Positions 19,724-29,315 of a stretch of 33,742 bases of DNA are shown here, piece after piece; the stretch's first letter is position 1; every line of letters starts with the position of its first letter. The DNA lies in contig NZ_QZCH01000035.1 in NCBI RefSeq assembly GCF_003596335.1, forward strand, positions 1 to 33,742, read 5' to 3'. A program made the translations under genes and the position numbers. The stretch comes from Motilimonas pumila. Lineage in GTDB: Bacteria > Pseudomonadota > Gammaproteobacteria > Enterobacterales > CBDFNC01. A model generated the notes under the pieces. That model worked only from the letters and a program-made list of their open reading frames with translations. It had not been told where the DNA came from and ran no database searches.

Positions 19724-20187
19724 TGGAAATATTGCAACTGGTGTTAATGGATATGTTCTGGTCGGCCATTCCTGCTGTGGGGTTTGCCATGGTATTTAAT
19801 GTGCCAAAAGACATGTTGAAGTATTGCGCGTTGGCCGGTGCGCTCGCCCACGGTTTTCGAACGCTATTAATGCAGCAACAAGTTCCCATTGAGTGGGCAT
19901 CGCTGGCAGCCGCGACCTTGGTAGGCTTTATTGGCTTATATTGGTCTCGTAAGCACTTGATTCCTCGGCCTGTGTTCAGCGTTGCCGCAGTGATACCTAT
20001 GATCCCCGGTAGTTATGCTTTTACTACCATGATTGCGGTGGTGGCGCTTAATGAGCAAGGCTTCAGCCCAGAGCTATTACAAGTGTTTATTGAAAACGGC
20101 CTGAAAACCTTGTTTATTTTAGCTGCATTGAGTTTTGGGCTCGCGATCCCATCCGTTTTAATTTATCGTGGGCGGCCGATTGTTTAG
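19720..20187 (+). CDS. yjjB: threonine/serine exporter-family protein, small subunit (YjjB-like)
   Basis: The 155-residue membrane protein corresponds to the C-terminal ThrE_2 half, with about four to five hydrophobic spans and the signature VAAVIPMIPGSYAFTTMIA. Its ATG overlaps the yjjP TGA in an ATGA arrangement, and AGGAG is seven bases upstream, so translation should be coupled. The open frame extends 28 codons further into yjjP, but homology starts at about MMEILQLVLMDMFWS. The stop is 13 nt before folA. Confidence 0.88.
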   Translation: MMEILQLVLMDMFWSAIPAVGFAMVFNVPKDMLKYCALAGALAHGFRTLLMQQQVPIEWASLAAATLVGFIGLYWSRKHLIPRPVFSVAAVIPMIPGSYAFTTMIAVVALNEQGFSPELLQVFIENGLKTLFILAALSFGLAIPSVLIYRGRPIV

Positions 20188-20200
20188 AGAAAGGAACGGC

Positions 20201-20692
20201 ATGAAGCTTTCAATGATAGCGGCAATGGCTCACAACCGAGTGATTGGCAAAAACAATGATATGCCTTGGCATTTACCTGCGGACTTAAAGTTCTTCAAAA
20301 AAACAACTTTAGGTAAGCCTGTCATTATGGGGCGAAAAACCTATGACTCGATTGGTAGGCCTTTGCCTGGGCGGCTAAATATTGTTATTTCCCGCGATGC
20401 AAGTTGGCAAGCGGAAGGCGTCACAACAGCAATCAGCCCAGAAGCGGCAATGACTTTAGTCAGTGATGTGCCTGAAGTGATGGTGATTGGCGGTGGCGGT
20501 ATTTACCAAGCTTTTTTACCATTAGCGGACCAACTTTACCTTACCCATATTAACGCTCATATTGACGGTGATACTCAATTTCCAGATTATCAAGGTGTTG
20601 CCAATTGGCAAACCGTATCATCTGAAACTTATCATGCAGATGAGCGAAATGCATATGACTTAGAGTTTGTCACTTTGGTTAGACAAAGATAG
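20201..20692 (+). CDS. folA: dihydrofolate reductase
   Basis: FolA reduces dihydrofolate to tetrahydrofolate with NADPH and is the trimethoprim target. The 163-residue chromosomal-type enzyme starts MKLSMIAAMAHNRVIG, with the substrate-binding Asp near 28 (MPWHLPADLKFFK), PVIMGRKTYDSIGRPLPGR, and the NADPH-binding VMVIGGGGIYQAFLP. AAGGAA at 20191-20196 supports ATG 20201. It is convergent with apaH across a 22-nt gap with no visible terminator, the same convergence as in E. coli. Confidence 0.97.
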   Translation: MKLSMIAAMAHNRVIGKNNDMPWHLPADLKFFKKTTLGKPVIMGRKTYDSIGRPLPGRLNIVISRDASWQAEGVTTAISPEAAMTLVSDVPEVMVIGGGGIYQAFLPLADQLYLTHINAHIDGDTQFPDYQGVANWQTVSSETYHADERNAYDLEFVTLVRQR

Positions 20693-20714
20693 TACAAGGT
20701 CGACTCAGTAATTT

Positions 20715-21530
20715 CTAAACCGGGCAAGGTAAGTGAAATAGCTGCTTGTCTTGCCAACGTAACATGGTTAATTGATTACCCCATACACAACCCGTATCAA
20801 GCCCTATAATATGATTGAGACCTGTTTTGCCCATCAATGCTGCCCAATGGCCAAACATGATGTCTGCGCCTTTAAACTGGTTAGTATCAATCTCAAACCA
20901 AGGTTTCAAGCTCATATGAGTGTTTTTGGCGGGAGCATCTTTATTGCCAAAATCTAAGCGGCCGTCAGGGTAACAATAGCGCATGCGGGTGCAGGCATTA
21001 ATGATGTAGCGTGCGCGTTCAATACCCGTTAATGCGTCCGACCAAGTATCTGGCGTATTTTGGTACATCTGCTCAAGTAAAGACAGGTAGTCATTACCGG
21101 CAAGCCAGCGGCTGACTTCTGCCGAATAGCCGATGCTATCTTGTATCTGCCATTGCGGAGAAATGCCGGCGTGTACCATGTAAAAGCCATGTTGAGGGTG
21201 TTTTGCAACCAACGGCTGCTGTCTGAGCCAGTCGAGTAGCTCGTCTCTATCTGGAGCGTCAAAGATGGCTTGAGTCAGATCCTTTTTTTTACCCTTCATA
21301 ATACCTGCTGCGACTGCCAGTAGGTGCAAGTCATGGTTACCCAGAACAATTTGCGCGCTTTGGCCTAAGGATTTAATGTAGCGCAGTGTTTGTAATGATT
21401 GCGGGCCTCGGGCTACCAGGTCTCCCGCTACCCAAAGCTCATCGGTTGCAGGGTCAAAGTGAGCTTGTGCCAATAAGGCGATAAGCTCTTGATAGCAACC
21501 TTGAATATCTCCGACGATATAAGTGGCCAT
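20715..21530 (-). CDS. apaH: symmetrical bis(5'-nucleosyl)-tetraphosphatase
   Basis: ApaH hydrolyses Ap4A to two ADP and also removes Np4 caps from RNA. The 271-residue metallophosphatase has GDIQGCYQEL at 7-16, GDLVARGP at 36-43 and GNHD at 64-67. Downstream are MVHAGISPQW and FGHWAALMG, the usual metal-ligand set of the PPP-like family. It starts 5 nt after the apaG stop, in the conserved rsmA-apaG-apaH order. Confidence 0.96.
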   Translation of the reverse strand: MATYIVGDIQGCYQELIALLAQAHFDPATDELWVAGDLVARGPQSLQTLRYIKSLGQSAQIVLGNHDLHLLAVAAGIMKGKKKDLTQAIFDAPDRDELLDWLRQQPLVAKHPQHGFYMVHAGISPQWQIQDSIGYSAEVSRWLAGNDYLSLLEQMYQNTPDTWSDALTGIERARYIINACTRMRYCYPDGRLDFGNKDAPAKNTHMSLKPWFEIDTNQFKGADIMFGHWAALMGKTGLNHIIGLDTGCVWGNQLTMLRWQDKQLFHLPCPV

Positions 21531-21535
21531 GATAT

Positions 21536-21910
21536 TTAATGCAGGATGTTTGGCACAGATAAACGAAAGGTAGGAATGGTTGCTTGGATCAAGTCGCTGT
21601 CAGCCACTTGTAAAGTGTAGTGTCCTTCCATCACGCCTATTGGTGTATTAAGTACGGTACCACTGGTATAAGAAAAGCTCTCACCAGGCGTTATTTCTGG
21701 TTGTTCTCCCACGACTCCTGGGCCCTCTACCTCCGTTTTTTTACCGTCGGCATCGGTAATAAGCCAATGCCGGTGAAGCAATTGCACCGTGTCATCACCT
21801 TGGTTATTAATGGTGATGGTATAAGCAAATACGTACTTATTGTTCTCCGGTTGGGATTGAGATTTGATGTATTGTGTCTCAACCTGAATTTGGATCTGTT
21901 CGCTCTGCAT
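21536..21910 (-). CDS. apaG: ApaG protein (Co2+/Mg2+ efflux-associated, DUF525)
   Basis: The 124-residue protein is a single fibronectin-III-like ApaG domain with YVFAYTITINNQGDDTVQLL, HRHWLITDADGKK and the GVVGEQPEITPGESFSYTSG segment typical of the family. The biochemical role is uncertain; mutants elsewhere affect cobalt resistance and magnesium transport. Its start shares one base with the rsmA stop, so translation is coupled. Confidence 0.95.
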   Translation of the reverse strand: MQSEQIQIQVETQYIKSQSQPENNKYVFAYTITINNQGDDTVQLLHRHWLITDADGKKTEVEGPGVVGEQPEITPGESFSYTSGTVLNTPIGVMEGHYTLQVADSDLIQATIPTFRLSVPNILH

Positions 21911-22734
21911 TAAGCTGTTTCCGTATCTGAAATAGGGTTATCAAATAACCAGTTAGCCAAAAGCACGTATTGCTCGATCGTGACATTTTCTGGGCGCAGA
22001 TTGCCATCAATGCCTAATTCACTCAATTGTTCTTCTGTGAATGATTTTTTCAAGCTATTACGCAAGGTTTTACGGCGTTGGTTAAACGCTTGAGTACAGA
22101 CTTGATTTAGCAGTTTGATGCTTTTCGCAGGATAAGGCAGCTCTTGATACGGCTCTAGCCTTACCACCGCTGAGTCTACCTTAGGTGCTGGTTTAAACGC
22201 GCCAGGAGGCACTTCAATAATGGGGATAACCTTACAGTAATATTGCGCCATGACTGTTAAGCGGCCATAAGCTTTGCTATTTGGTCCTGCAGCTAATCGC
22301 TTAACCACTTCTTTTTGCAGCATGAAGTGCATGTCTTGCACCTTCCCTGCAAATGAAAACAGGTGAAACATCAGCGGAGTAGAAATGTTGTAAGGCAAGT
22401 TACCAAATACTCTGAGTTTATTATCGCCTTCGAGTAACGTGGTAAAGTCAAACCGCATTGCGTCGGCTTGAGTAATATTCAGCTTATGGCGAATAAATGG
22501 GTGAGACTCAAGGCGCTCAGCCAAATCTTTGTCAAGCTCAACCACATTTAGGGTGTCAACAAGCTCTGCTACAGGCTCAGTAAGGGCGCCAAGGCCTGGG
22601 CCGATTTCTACTAACGTTTGATCTTTTTTAGGGTTGATCGCCGCAACGATAGAATCAATGACGTTTTTGTCATGTAAGAAGTTTTGACCAAAGCGCTTTC
22701 TGGCGCGGTGACCTTGATGGACTTTTGAATTCAT
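21910..22734 (-). CDS. rsmA: 16S rRNA dimethyladenosine transferase
   Basis: RsmA (KsgA) dimethylates A1518 and A1519 of 16S rRNA, a late checkpoint of 30S assembly and the basis of kasugamycin sensitivity. The 274-residue methyltransferase shows [12 protein letters not shown] near 11-22, SAM motif [11 protein letters not shown] at 43-52, motif [10 protein letters not shown] near 112-119 and the C-terminal [12 protein letters not shown]. It overlaps pdxA by 4 nt (ATGA) and apaG by one base. Confidence 0.97.
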   Translation of the reverse strand: MNSKVHQGHRARKRFGQNFLHDKNVIDSIVAAINPKKDQTLVEIGPGLGALTEPVAELVDTLNVVELDKDLAERLESHPFIRHKLNITQADAMRFDFTTLLEGDNKLRVFGNLPYNISTPLMFHLFSFAGKVQDMHFMLQKEVVKRLAAGPNSKAYGRLTVMAQYYCKVIPIIEVPPGAFKPAPKVDSAVVRLEPYQELPYPAKSIKLLNQVCTQAFNQRRKTLRNSLKKSFTEEQLSELGIDGNLRPENVTIEQYVLLANWLFDNPISDTETA

Positions 22735-23720
22735 ATCGTTTTGTTCTCTGCCATTTCGATGGCTTGATTTAATGCGGTAAACATACTGCCTGGATCTGCT
22801 TCGCCTTTGCCTGCCAGTTCAATGGCGGTGCCATGATCCACCGACGTGCGAATAAATGGCAAGCCCAAGGTAATGTTAACCGAATTTCCAAAGCCCTTGA
22901 ACTTTAATACGGGTAAGCCTTGGTCGTGGTACATTGTCAGCACTGCATCTGCATCGTCTAAATATTTGGGTTGGAATAAAGTATCTGCAGGCAAAGGGCC
23001 TATTAAGTCTAGACCTTGCTCGCGGAGTTCGTCGAGGGCAGGGCTGATGGTATCAATTTCTTCAGTCCCTAAATGGCCATCTTCCCCTGCGTGTGGATTT
23101 AAGCCACACACGTAGATACGCGGTTGCTTAATACCAAATTTGGTTTTTAACTCGGCGTTTAAAATCTGCGTAATATGTAAAATGCGTTCACGAGTAATGG
23201 CTTTTGCTACATAGGCTAATGGGATATGGGTTGTTACTAGTGCAACACGTAAGCCTGTCGTCGCAAGGAGCATTACAACATCTGGCGTCCCCGATTGTTG
23301 AGCAAAAAATTCGGTGTGGCCGCTAAATGAAACACCGGCACGGTTAATGATGCCCTTGTGCACTGGGCCGGTTACCACCGCCGCAAATTCTCCAGACATA
23401 TTACCTTCGCAAGCGTATTGCAAGGTATCCAACACGTATTGGCCATTACGCTCATCAAGCTGACCTGCTTCAGCCGGGGCGGCCAGTGGAATATGTGCCA
23501 CTAGCATTGTTCCGGCTTGATGAGGCTGAGGAGCCTGAGTGTTGTCATATTGAACGAGAGATATGTTTTGACCGAGCGCCTTGGCGCGAGCAGCCATAAG
23601 CTGGCTGTCCACGGCGATAACAAGCTCAACAGGCCAGTCTTGTTGCGCCAAAGTGATGGCTAAGTCTGGGCCTATGCCTGCGGGTTCACCAGGCGTGATA
23701 ACGATTCTTTGTACTGTCAT
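22731..23720 (-). CDS. pdxA: 4-hydroxythreonine-4-phosphate dehydrogenase
   Basis: PdxA oxidises 4-phosphohydroxy-L-threonine in the DXP-dependent route to pyridoxal phosphate. The 329-residue protein opens with [13 protein letters not shown] and has SGHTEFFA near 133-140. The three metal-binding histidines fall at 165 (VTTHIP), 210 ([10 protein letters not shown]) and 265 ([11 protein letters not shown]), in register with the E. coli enzyme. It starts 3 nt after surA and overlaps rsmA by 4 nt. Confidence 0.97.
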   Translation of the reverse strand: MTVQRIVITPGEPAGIGPDLAITLAQQDWPVELVIAVDSQLMAARAKALGQNISLVQYDNTQAPQPHQAGTMLVAHIPLAAPAEAGQLDERNGQYVLDTLQYACEGNMSGEFAAVVTGPVHKGIINRAGVSFSGHTEFFAQQSGTPDVVMLLATTGLRVALVTTHIPLAYVAKAITRERILHITQILNAELKTKFGIKQPRIYVCGLNPHAGEDGHLGTEEIDTISPALDELREQGLDLIGPLPADTLFQPKYLDDADAVLTMYHDQGLPVLKFKGFGNSVNITLGLPFIRTSVDHGTAIELAGKGEADPGSMFTALNQAIEMAENKTI

Positions 23721-23723
23721 GAA

Positions 23724-25022
23724 CTACTCTGCCTGCATAATTTGGATGTAGGCTTCTTCTCTTAACTCATTCACCCAAGCTTCACGTTCTTCGTTAAAAC
23801 GGCGATTAAAGATAATTTGATACGCGCGTTGTTCATTGGCTTGGTCAGTAATATCAGCGGTGCGTTTGCCTATTAACTGAACGATGTGCCAGCCATGAAC
23901 GGAACGAAATGGTTGACTGATCTCTCGCATATCTAAACGCAATACTTCGTCTTTAAATGCAGGCACATACAAGCTTGGGTCAGCCCAACCTAGTTCGCCG
24001 CCCTTGATCGCAGAGCCTGGATCTTCGGAATGTTGCTTAGCCAGTTCGGCGAAGTCTTTTTCGCCACTCAAAATTTGACGGCGGTATTTATCTAAAACTT
24101 GTTTGGCTTTAGCGTCGCTTAAAATGACCGAAGGCTTAATTAAGATATGGCGTGAGTTGACCTCTGTGCTCGTGACAACTTGCTTACCTTTAATGTCAAT
24201 GACTTTAAGAATGTGCATGCCAGCACCACTTTTGATTGGGCCAAACACTTGGCCTTTTTTACCGCCGTTGATAGCCTCTGCAAACAGTGTTGGCATATCA
24301 TTTAGGTTCATCCAGCCCCAGTCACCGCCTTGCAGCGCTTTAGGTCCTTGTGAATTGGCAAGCGCAAGGGCTTCAAAATCAGAGCCCGCGTTGACGTCCG
24401 CCAGAATTTGCTTAATTTTGTTAGTCACTTGGCTTAAGTCTTCTGAGCTGGCTTCGCTATCGAGCTTTAGCATGATATGGCCAATACGGTACTGGCTTTG
24501 CTCTTGTTGTTGTTCATTAACCATTTTTAGCAGTTGTTCAACTTCTTGTTCTGAAATATTAATACGGCGACGAACTTGCACTCGAGATACATCAGATATT
24601 AGTAGCTCTTCTTCTACGCTATGGCGAAACTCTGCCACGCTGGTGCCATCTTTTACTATGTTATTTTGAAGTTGTGAAACTGATAAGTTTTGATCTTTGG
24701 CGATGCTTAAAATGGTTTGCTCAAGCTGCGAGTCGCTGATCTTGATGCCTAAGCGTTGCGCCGCTTGTAGTTGTAAGTTATCGCCGATGAGTTTTTCAAG
24801 CACCTGCTTTTTTAGTGCAGCCATCTCAGGTGCGTCTTTACCTGCTTCTAGGTATTGTCTGCGCACATTGTCGGTGAGTTTATCTACTTCACTTTGCATA
24901 ATGACGTCTTGGTTGACAACGGCTGCAACCTCATCCAGCTCAACAGGAGCCGCAGAAAGCCAGGAGCTAAATAAAGCCATACCGGCAGATATGGCAGTGA
25001 GTAATACTTTGTTCATTTTCAT
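23724..25022 (-). CDS. surA: periplasmic chaperone / peptidyl-prolyl isomerase SurA
   Basis: SurA escorts outer-membrane beta-barrel proteins, including LptD, through the periplasm. The 432-residue precursor has a signal peptide (about 1-25, cleavage after LSA), the N-terminal chaperone helices (VAAVVNQDVIMQSEVD onward) and two parvulin domains beginning near RIGHIMLKLD (about 179-188) and NSRHILIKPS (about 290). A C-terminal helix follows. Two ATGs lie close together (MKMNK); the first is taken. It follows its client gene lptD after 15 nt. Confidence 0.96.
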   Translation of the reverse strand: MKMNKVLLTAISAGMALFSSWLSAAPVELDEVAAVVNQDVIMQSEVDKLTDNVRRQYLEAGKDAPEMAALKKQVLEKLIGDNLQLQAAQRLGIKISDSQLEQTILSIAKDQNLSVSQLQNNIVKDGTSVAEFRHSVEEELLISDVSRVQVRRRINISEQEVEQLLKMVNEQQQEQSQYRIGHIMLKLDSEASSEDLSQVTNKIKQILADVNAGSDFEALALANSQGPKALQGGDWGWMNLNDMPTLFAEAINGGKKGQVFGPIKSGAGMHILKVIDIKGKQVVTSTEVNSRHILIKPSVILSDAKAKQVLDKYRRQILSGEKDFAELAKQHSEDPGSAIKGGELGWADPSLYVPAFKDEVLRLDMREISQPFRSVHGWHIVQLIGKRTADITDQANEQRAYQIIFNRRFNEEREAWVNELREEAYIQIMQAE

Positions 25023-25037
25023 ATTAATGTCTTTATC

Positions 25038-27353
25038 TTATTTATTAGCAAACGGGCGGCCGTAGTCGAATAACCCTTGGCTTAAGCGTGTCTTAGCACC
25101 AGAGCCAAAGTTAGCCAAACCTTTTAATTCAATTTGCAACTTGATACTGTCTTCGATTTTGTAGTTATTGTCTATGTCGCCAATGCTACCATATCCGGTT
25201 TTCATATGTTGATCATAAACTAAACTGACTCCCCAACAGCAATCCTCATATTTGACACCCGCTAAGAACTCAATTTTACGAGAGTTATCTATGTCATAGT
25301 AATAGCTACCAATAGCACTCCATTGTTCGTTGATAGGCCAAGCTACTTTGCTGCCAACCTGGTTAACAATGCCTTTGATATTTTGCTGCTCAAGCTCTTC
25401 GGTAGACTTAATGTAACGATAATTTAGTTGGACGAGTTTATTCCAAGCCCAGCGACGCTCTATGGTGCTGTTCCCCCGTTTTAGGTCACCCTTTTCGGTA
25501 TCAAACTCAACACCGCCTCGGTAAAACCATCTTTTATCATAATTAACGTCAATTTCAGCCAGTAAAGCAGATTTCGAAACATCGGTAACGTTGGTATAGG
25601 ATGGTAAAGTCACACGAGAGGGGGTGAAATAAAACACCTGCCCAATAGCGGCACGAAATCGCTCCTCAAAGTTTTGGTTAAAAAAGCTAGAGCTGACACC
25701 TACCGTTAATTGATTGGCATCTGCAACTCTGTCGAGTCCAGAGTAAGACCTGTCCCGAAATAACGCATAATAATCTGTTTGCAATGGTGCCGTATCGTAT
25801 AAGCCGATACCATCTTGATTTTCATAAGGCACATAAAGGTATTTAACCTGAGGCACTAGAGTTTGCGTTAAGCGATTATCAAAAAAGTTTGCATTGCGTT
25901 CAAAGTTAAGGCCGCCATGTATGCTAAACATAGGTAAGCTGCGAGTGACTGACTCGTCTAAGTCTGCGTACCACGTTTCTTTATAAGGTGACGGTATATC
26001 TTGATCATACTTAGTGAGTAAATAGGTAAGCTCGGTATTAATAAAAGCTGCCTGTGTGTATAAAGGCAGCACAATTTTTGGTTCAAAGTGATACCGGCTA
26101 CCGGTATAAACGTCATGCTCTTTATGATCAAAACGGGTAGCCTCAGCATAAATATCTGCTTCTAGGTTATACCAGTTCGTCGGATAATAGCCTTCAAACG
26201 CTATTTTGGGCATTACTATGTGAGGTTGACTACTGTCTGACAGTACTTGAAAGTCTCTGATTTCAACTTCTGCATTCCAGTAGCGCTCTACCCAAGATAA
26301 TTTAGACGTTTGCAATAACTGATTATCTGTTTGGCTTCCTATAGGTGTATCTATATCCGTTAAATAATAGTTATCACTGACTTTGGCGTAATCCACATTA
26401 AATCTTAGGTTTTTGGTCGAAATCGAGTTATGTCGCCAACTTAGTAAATAACGGTCATCACCATATATTTTATCGTCAGGCAGATATTCCGCATTTAGCA
26501 TACCCGTAAACTGAGGCTGCAAGTAACGCATCTCACCTTTTGCAAGCACGCCTCTATCACTCATCGCTTTGATATTTAACGTGGCATCGTAATTTGGTGC
26601 AATATTCCAATAAATAGGTTGCTCATAAGAAAAGCCATCGGTGGAGCTTGAGGATACACTAGGAATGAGTAGCCCAGATTTTCTTTCATTCCCTAGCGGG
26701 TAGCTGAAATACGGGAAATAAAAAATCGGGATATCTTTGAGGTAAAGTTTAGCATGGCGCGCTGTGCCAATATTATCTTCGTTATCGATATTAAATTCTT
26801 TAGCTGAAACCTTCCAAGTGGTGTCTCCTGGGGGGCAAGAAGTATAACTTGCCTCATTGAGAATATAGTGCTGTTTATCCAGTACTATTAATTCATCTGA
26901 GCTACCTCTACCGCCTTTACCATGAAACTGATAATCAGTGTCAAAAGCTTGAGCGGTCGAACTTTGTAAGTTTGCATGAACTTGCTGAGCCGATAAGGTG
27001 AGCTGTCCGTCCGTGAAACGCACATTGCCCTCAGCCTCCGCGAGTTGGCTGTCTTTATTGTATGTAATTTTGTCCGCAGTCAAGGTCTTGATGTCTTGCT
27101 TAACATTAACATTGTCTGTGAATACGAATGTATTGTTTTGGCCAGACACATGGTCAGCATCAGCAATCACTGGCAGGGATGAAGGATCTGCGGTGCTGCC
27201 TTGCTTTACTGGCGGTACGTGCGCATAACATCGTTGTGTCAGAGGGAGATCTGCCAAGGTGACTTTATCTTCTAACGATTTAGTGGTGTCGGCGCTAACG
27301 ATGGCAAGTGGAGCTAAGGTGAAGCTCAAAGAAACAAGCGTCCGTTTTATCAT
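25038..27353 (-). CDS. lptD: LPS-assembly outer-membrane protein LptD
   Basis: LptD with LptE inserts lipopolysaccharide into the outer leaflet of the outer membrane. The 771-residue precursor has a signal peptide (about 1-21), a periplasmic OstA/beta-jellyroll domain (about 60-200, with LTADKITYNKDSQLAEAEGN) and a large C-terminal beta barrel. The cysteines needed for the two interlinked disulfides are all present: C42, C173 and the adjacent pair C705-C706. The mature N-terminus is longer before C42 than the region before Cys31 in E. coli. It heads the lptD-surA-pdxA-rsmA-apaG-apaH unit and is divergent from djlA. Confidence 0.95.
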   Translation of the reverse strand: MIKRTLVSLSFTLAPLAIVSADTTKSLEDKVTLADLPLTQRCYAHVPPVKQGSTADPSSLPVIADADHVSGQNNTFVFTDNVNVKQDIKTLTADKITYNKDSQLAEAEGNVRFTDGQLTLSAQQVHANLQSSTAQAFDTDYQFHGKGGRGSSDELIVLDKQHYILNEASYTSCPPGDTTWKVSAKEFNIDNEDNIGTARHAKLYLKDIPIFYFPYFSYPLGNERKSGLLIPSVSSSSTDGFSYEQPIYWNIAPNYDATLNIKAMSDRGVLAKGEMRYLQPQFTGMLNAEYLPDDKIYGDDRYLLSWRHNSISTKNLRFNVDYAKVSDNYYLTDIDTPIGSQTDNQLLQTSKLSWVERYWNAEVEIRDFQVLSDSSQPHIVMPKIAFEGYYPTNWYNLEADIYAEATRFDHKEHDVYTGSRYHFEPKIVLPLYTQAAFINTELTYLLTKYDQDIPSPYKETWYADLDESVTRSLPMFSIHGGLNFERNANFFDNRLTQTLVPQVKYLYVPYENQDGIGLYDTAPLQTDYYALFRDRSYSGLDRVADANQLTVGVSSSFFNQNFEERFRAAIGQVFYFTPSRVTLPSYTNVTDVSKSALLAEIDVNYDKRWFYRGGVEFDTEKGDLKRGNSTIERRWAWNKLVQLNYRYIKSTEELEQQNIKGIVNQVGSKVAWPINEQWSAIGSYYYDIDNSRKIEFLAGVKYEDCCWGVSLVYDQHMKTGYGSIGDIDNNYKIEDSIKLQIELKGLANFGSGAKTRLSQGLFDYGRPFANK

Positions 27354-27395
27354 TGTTATTCTCTAAATTCCGTATCTAAGCTCTAAAAGTCAACC

Positions 27396-27446
27396 GAGCG
27401 ATTAGCTAAGCGCTCTATAATAAAGCATTACTTTCTTCTACTGCAA
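27396..27446 (-). promoter_or_regulatory. predicted lptD promoter with 20-bp near-palindrome at start site
   Basis: On the minus strand TTGCAG (27446-27441) and TATTAT (27422-27417) are spaced by 18 nt, which would start transcription near 27410. The DNA there (27396-27415) is a 20-bp palindrome with only one mismatched pair, core TTAGCTAA flanked by GAGCG and CGCTC. TATAAT on the plus strand (27416-27421) overlaps the same -10 and might serve djlA, although no good -35 accompanies it. No clear sigma-E promoter was seen. Confidence 0.4.
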
Positions 27447-27544
27447 TCAAGCGTGTGACTTTCTAATGAAATATGTTTGCTATTTGCTTGCAACGGGGAG
27501 ATTTTGTAACAATAGACGAGAAAATCTATTTTGTAAGGTCGAAT

Positions 27545-28363
27545 ATGAAGGTTTGGGGCAAACTCTGCGGTGCTTTTTTTGGTTTTATGTTTGGGCACGT
27601 TTTTGGCGCTCTTTTAGGGTTATGGCTTGGCCATAAATTTGATCGCGCTTTATCGCAAGACTTTTCGGTCCAAGAAGGGCTAATGGGAAGCCTTAGAAAA
27701 CAAGCGCTAAAGAGCCGGCAATTATTTTTTCACGCTACTTTCTCTGTGATGGGGCACATTGCCAAGGCAAAAGGGCATGTTACTCAAGCTGAGATCCAGG
27801 TTGCCTCATTGCTTATGGACAGGCTAAAGCTCGATGCTGACCATAAACAGGCTGCGCAAGAGGCTTTTCGTCAAGGTAAATCCGTTGACTTTCCATTAGA
27901 GCAAGTCATGGAAGAGTTTGTCGCGAGTTGTCGAGGTCGCCGTGACGTGCTGCAGATGTTCCTCGAAATTCAATTGCAAGCAGCGTTTGCTGATGGCGAA
28001 TTGCATCAGAAAGAAAAAGCAGTGCTGGAGGTCATCAGTGATACTTTAGGGTTTTCACGGACTGATTTGACGCGTTTGATCTCTATGATTGAAGCGGAAT
28101 TTAAATTTCACCGACAAGGTAAGAGAGCGTCTGCTGCCGATCGCGAGCAGCAGCTACAAGACGCATATCAATTGCTTGGAGTCACACCAGAGCAAAGCGC
28201 GCAAGAGATTAAAAAAGCCTATCGTAAGTTAATGAACCAGCACCACCCGGATAAATTAGTGGCTAAAGGCTTGCCTGAGGAGATGATGGAAGTGGCTAAA
28301 GAAAAAGCGCAAGATATTCAGCAAGCCTACGAATTAATAAAACAAGCGAAAGAGTTCAAATAA
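27545..28363 (+). CDS. djlA: co-chaperone DjlA
   Basis: DjlA is an inner-membrane J-domain protein that stimulates DnaK and affects envelope-stress (Rcs) signalling. The 272-residue protein has one N-terminal Gly-rich transmembrane segment (about 7-30, CGAFFGFMFGHVFGALLGLW). A central TerB-like helical domain (about 50-195, FFHATFSVMGHIAKAKGHVT) follows. The C-terminal J domain has its HPD at about 234-236 and the ending AQDIQQAYELIKQ. ATG 27545 fits the family start; the frame is open 24 codons upstream without homology. It converges with the dehydrogenase gene across 10 nt. Confidence 0.95.
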   Translation: MKVWGKLCGAFFGFMFGHVFGALLGLWLGHKFDRALSQDFSVQEGLMGSLRKQALKSRQLFFHATFSVMGHIAKAKGHVTQAEIQVASLLMDRLKLDADHKQAAQEAFRQGKSVDFPLEQVMEEFVASCRGRRDVLQMFLEIQLQAAFADGELHQKEKAVLEVISDTLGFSRTDLTRLISMIEAEFKFHRQGKRASAADREQQLQDAYQLLGVTPEQSAQEIKKAYRKLMNQHHPDKLVAKGLPEEMMEVAKEKAQDIQQAYELIKQAKEFK

Positions 28364-28373
28364 CCCTGACCTT

Positions 28374-29315
28374 TTAGGTAACTTGGTTAATGGCTTCTCC
28401 CTGTTGATGCGCACTGATGATGCTGTCGATTTGTGTGACGAGATTATGCAAGCTTTCGTCACTTGCCCAGGCTACGTGAGGAGTGATAATAAAATTATCA
28501 GCGTTGAATAAAGCTTCTAAGGGGCTGCCAGCAGCCAGTGGCTCAGTCACTGCTACATCTGTGGCGGCGCCGGCAATCTGGTTTGATAAAACAGCATTAA
28601 CCAAGGCTGTTTCGTTAACCAGTCCCCCTCTTGCGGTATTGATAAAATATGCGCTGGATTTCATCAAAGCAAACTCTAACGGCCCAAACATATCAGCATT
28701 GTTCTGGCTGAGGGGGCAATGCAAGCTGACAGCATCTGCTTGAGACAGTGCATCTTCAAACTTGACTTTTCCCGCACGAATAACTGTGGCTCCTTTGCGC
28801 TCAGCGAATATGACTTGCATGCCAAACGCTTTGGCTAGTTGAGCTATCGCTTGCCCTAAAGCTCCTTGCCCTATAATCGCGAGGGTTTTGCCTGCAAGGT
28901 TTGAGATGGGCTGTTGATAGTAACAGAACTGTTTTGCCTGCTGCCAGTGTCCTTCTTGGGTTGCTTGGTGATACGGAATCAGCTTTTTAGCCAATGCCAA
29001 TAACATAGCGATAGCATGTTCAGGTACACCTTCGTCAGCATAATGTTGAATATTACTTACTTGGATTCCTTGCTGTTTACAATAATTTAAATCAACATTG
29101 TTGGTGCCAGTGGCTGCAATAACAATCAACTTGAGGTGTCGACAGTGTTGCAAATGTTGACGCTGCAACTTTACTTTGTTGCTGATGATCACTTCAGCAT
29201 CAATGATGCGTGCTAACACCTCTGTGTCATGGGTTTCATCAAAGAGCTGCCATTGGCTGTTTGGCATGGTTATGTGATTTGGAATAGTGCCGCGGTCTAA
29301 AAATACTGTGGTCAT
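28374..29315 (-). CDS. D-2-hydroxyacid dehydrogenase (NAD-binding)
   Basis: This is a 313-residue member of the glycerate/hydroxypyruvate reductase branch. The Rossmann motif is IIGQGALGQAIA (G149, G151, G154), and the catalytic set is R229 (TARGGLVNE), E258 (VTEPLA) and H280 (TPHVAWAS). The substrate is not determined by these residues; hydroxypyruvate, glyoxylate or another 2-oxoacid is possible. AGGA (29327-29324) is eight bases before ATG 29315, which also overlaps the upstream stop as ATGA. The ATG at 29324 overlaps that ribosome binding site and is less likely. It probably forms an operon with the DUF3530 gene. Confidence 0.88.
   Translation of the reverse strand: MTTVFLDRGTIPNHITMPNSQWQLFDETHDTEVLARIIDAEVIISNKVKLQRQHLQHCRHLKLIVIAATGTNNVDLNYCKQQGIQVSNIQHYADEGVPEHAIAMLLALAKKLIPYHQATQEGHWQQAKQFCYYQQPISNLAGKTLAIIGQGALGQAIAQLAKAFGMQVIFAERKGATVIRAGKVKFEDALSQADAVSLHCPLSQNNADMFGPLEFALMKSSAYFINTARGGLVNETALVNAVLSNQIAGAATDVAVTEPLAAGSPLEALFNADNFIITPHVAWASDESLHNLVTQIDSIISAHQQGEAINQVT

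Noticed and set aside
20693..20714. Terminator between folA and apaH
   Set aside because: The 22-nt convergent gap has no stem with a T-tract on either strand.
24103..24669. 188-residue plus-strand frame antisense to surA
   Set aside because: Low-complexity Ser/Cys/Leu-rich translation of an antisense strand, typical of a shadow frame; surA is complete and conserved.
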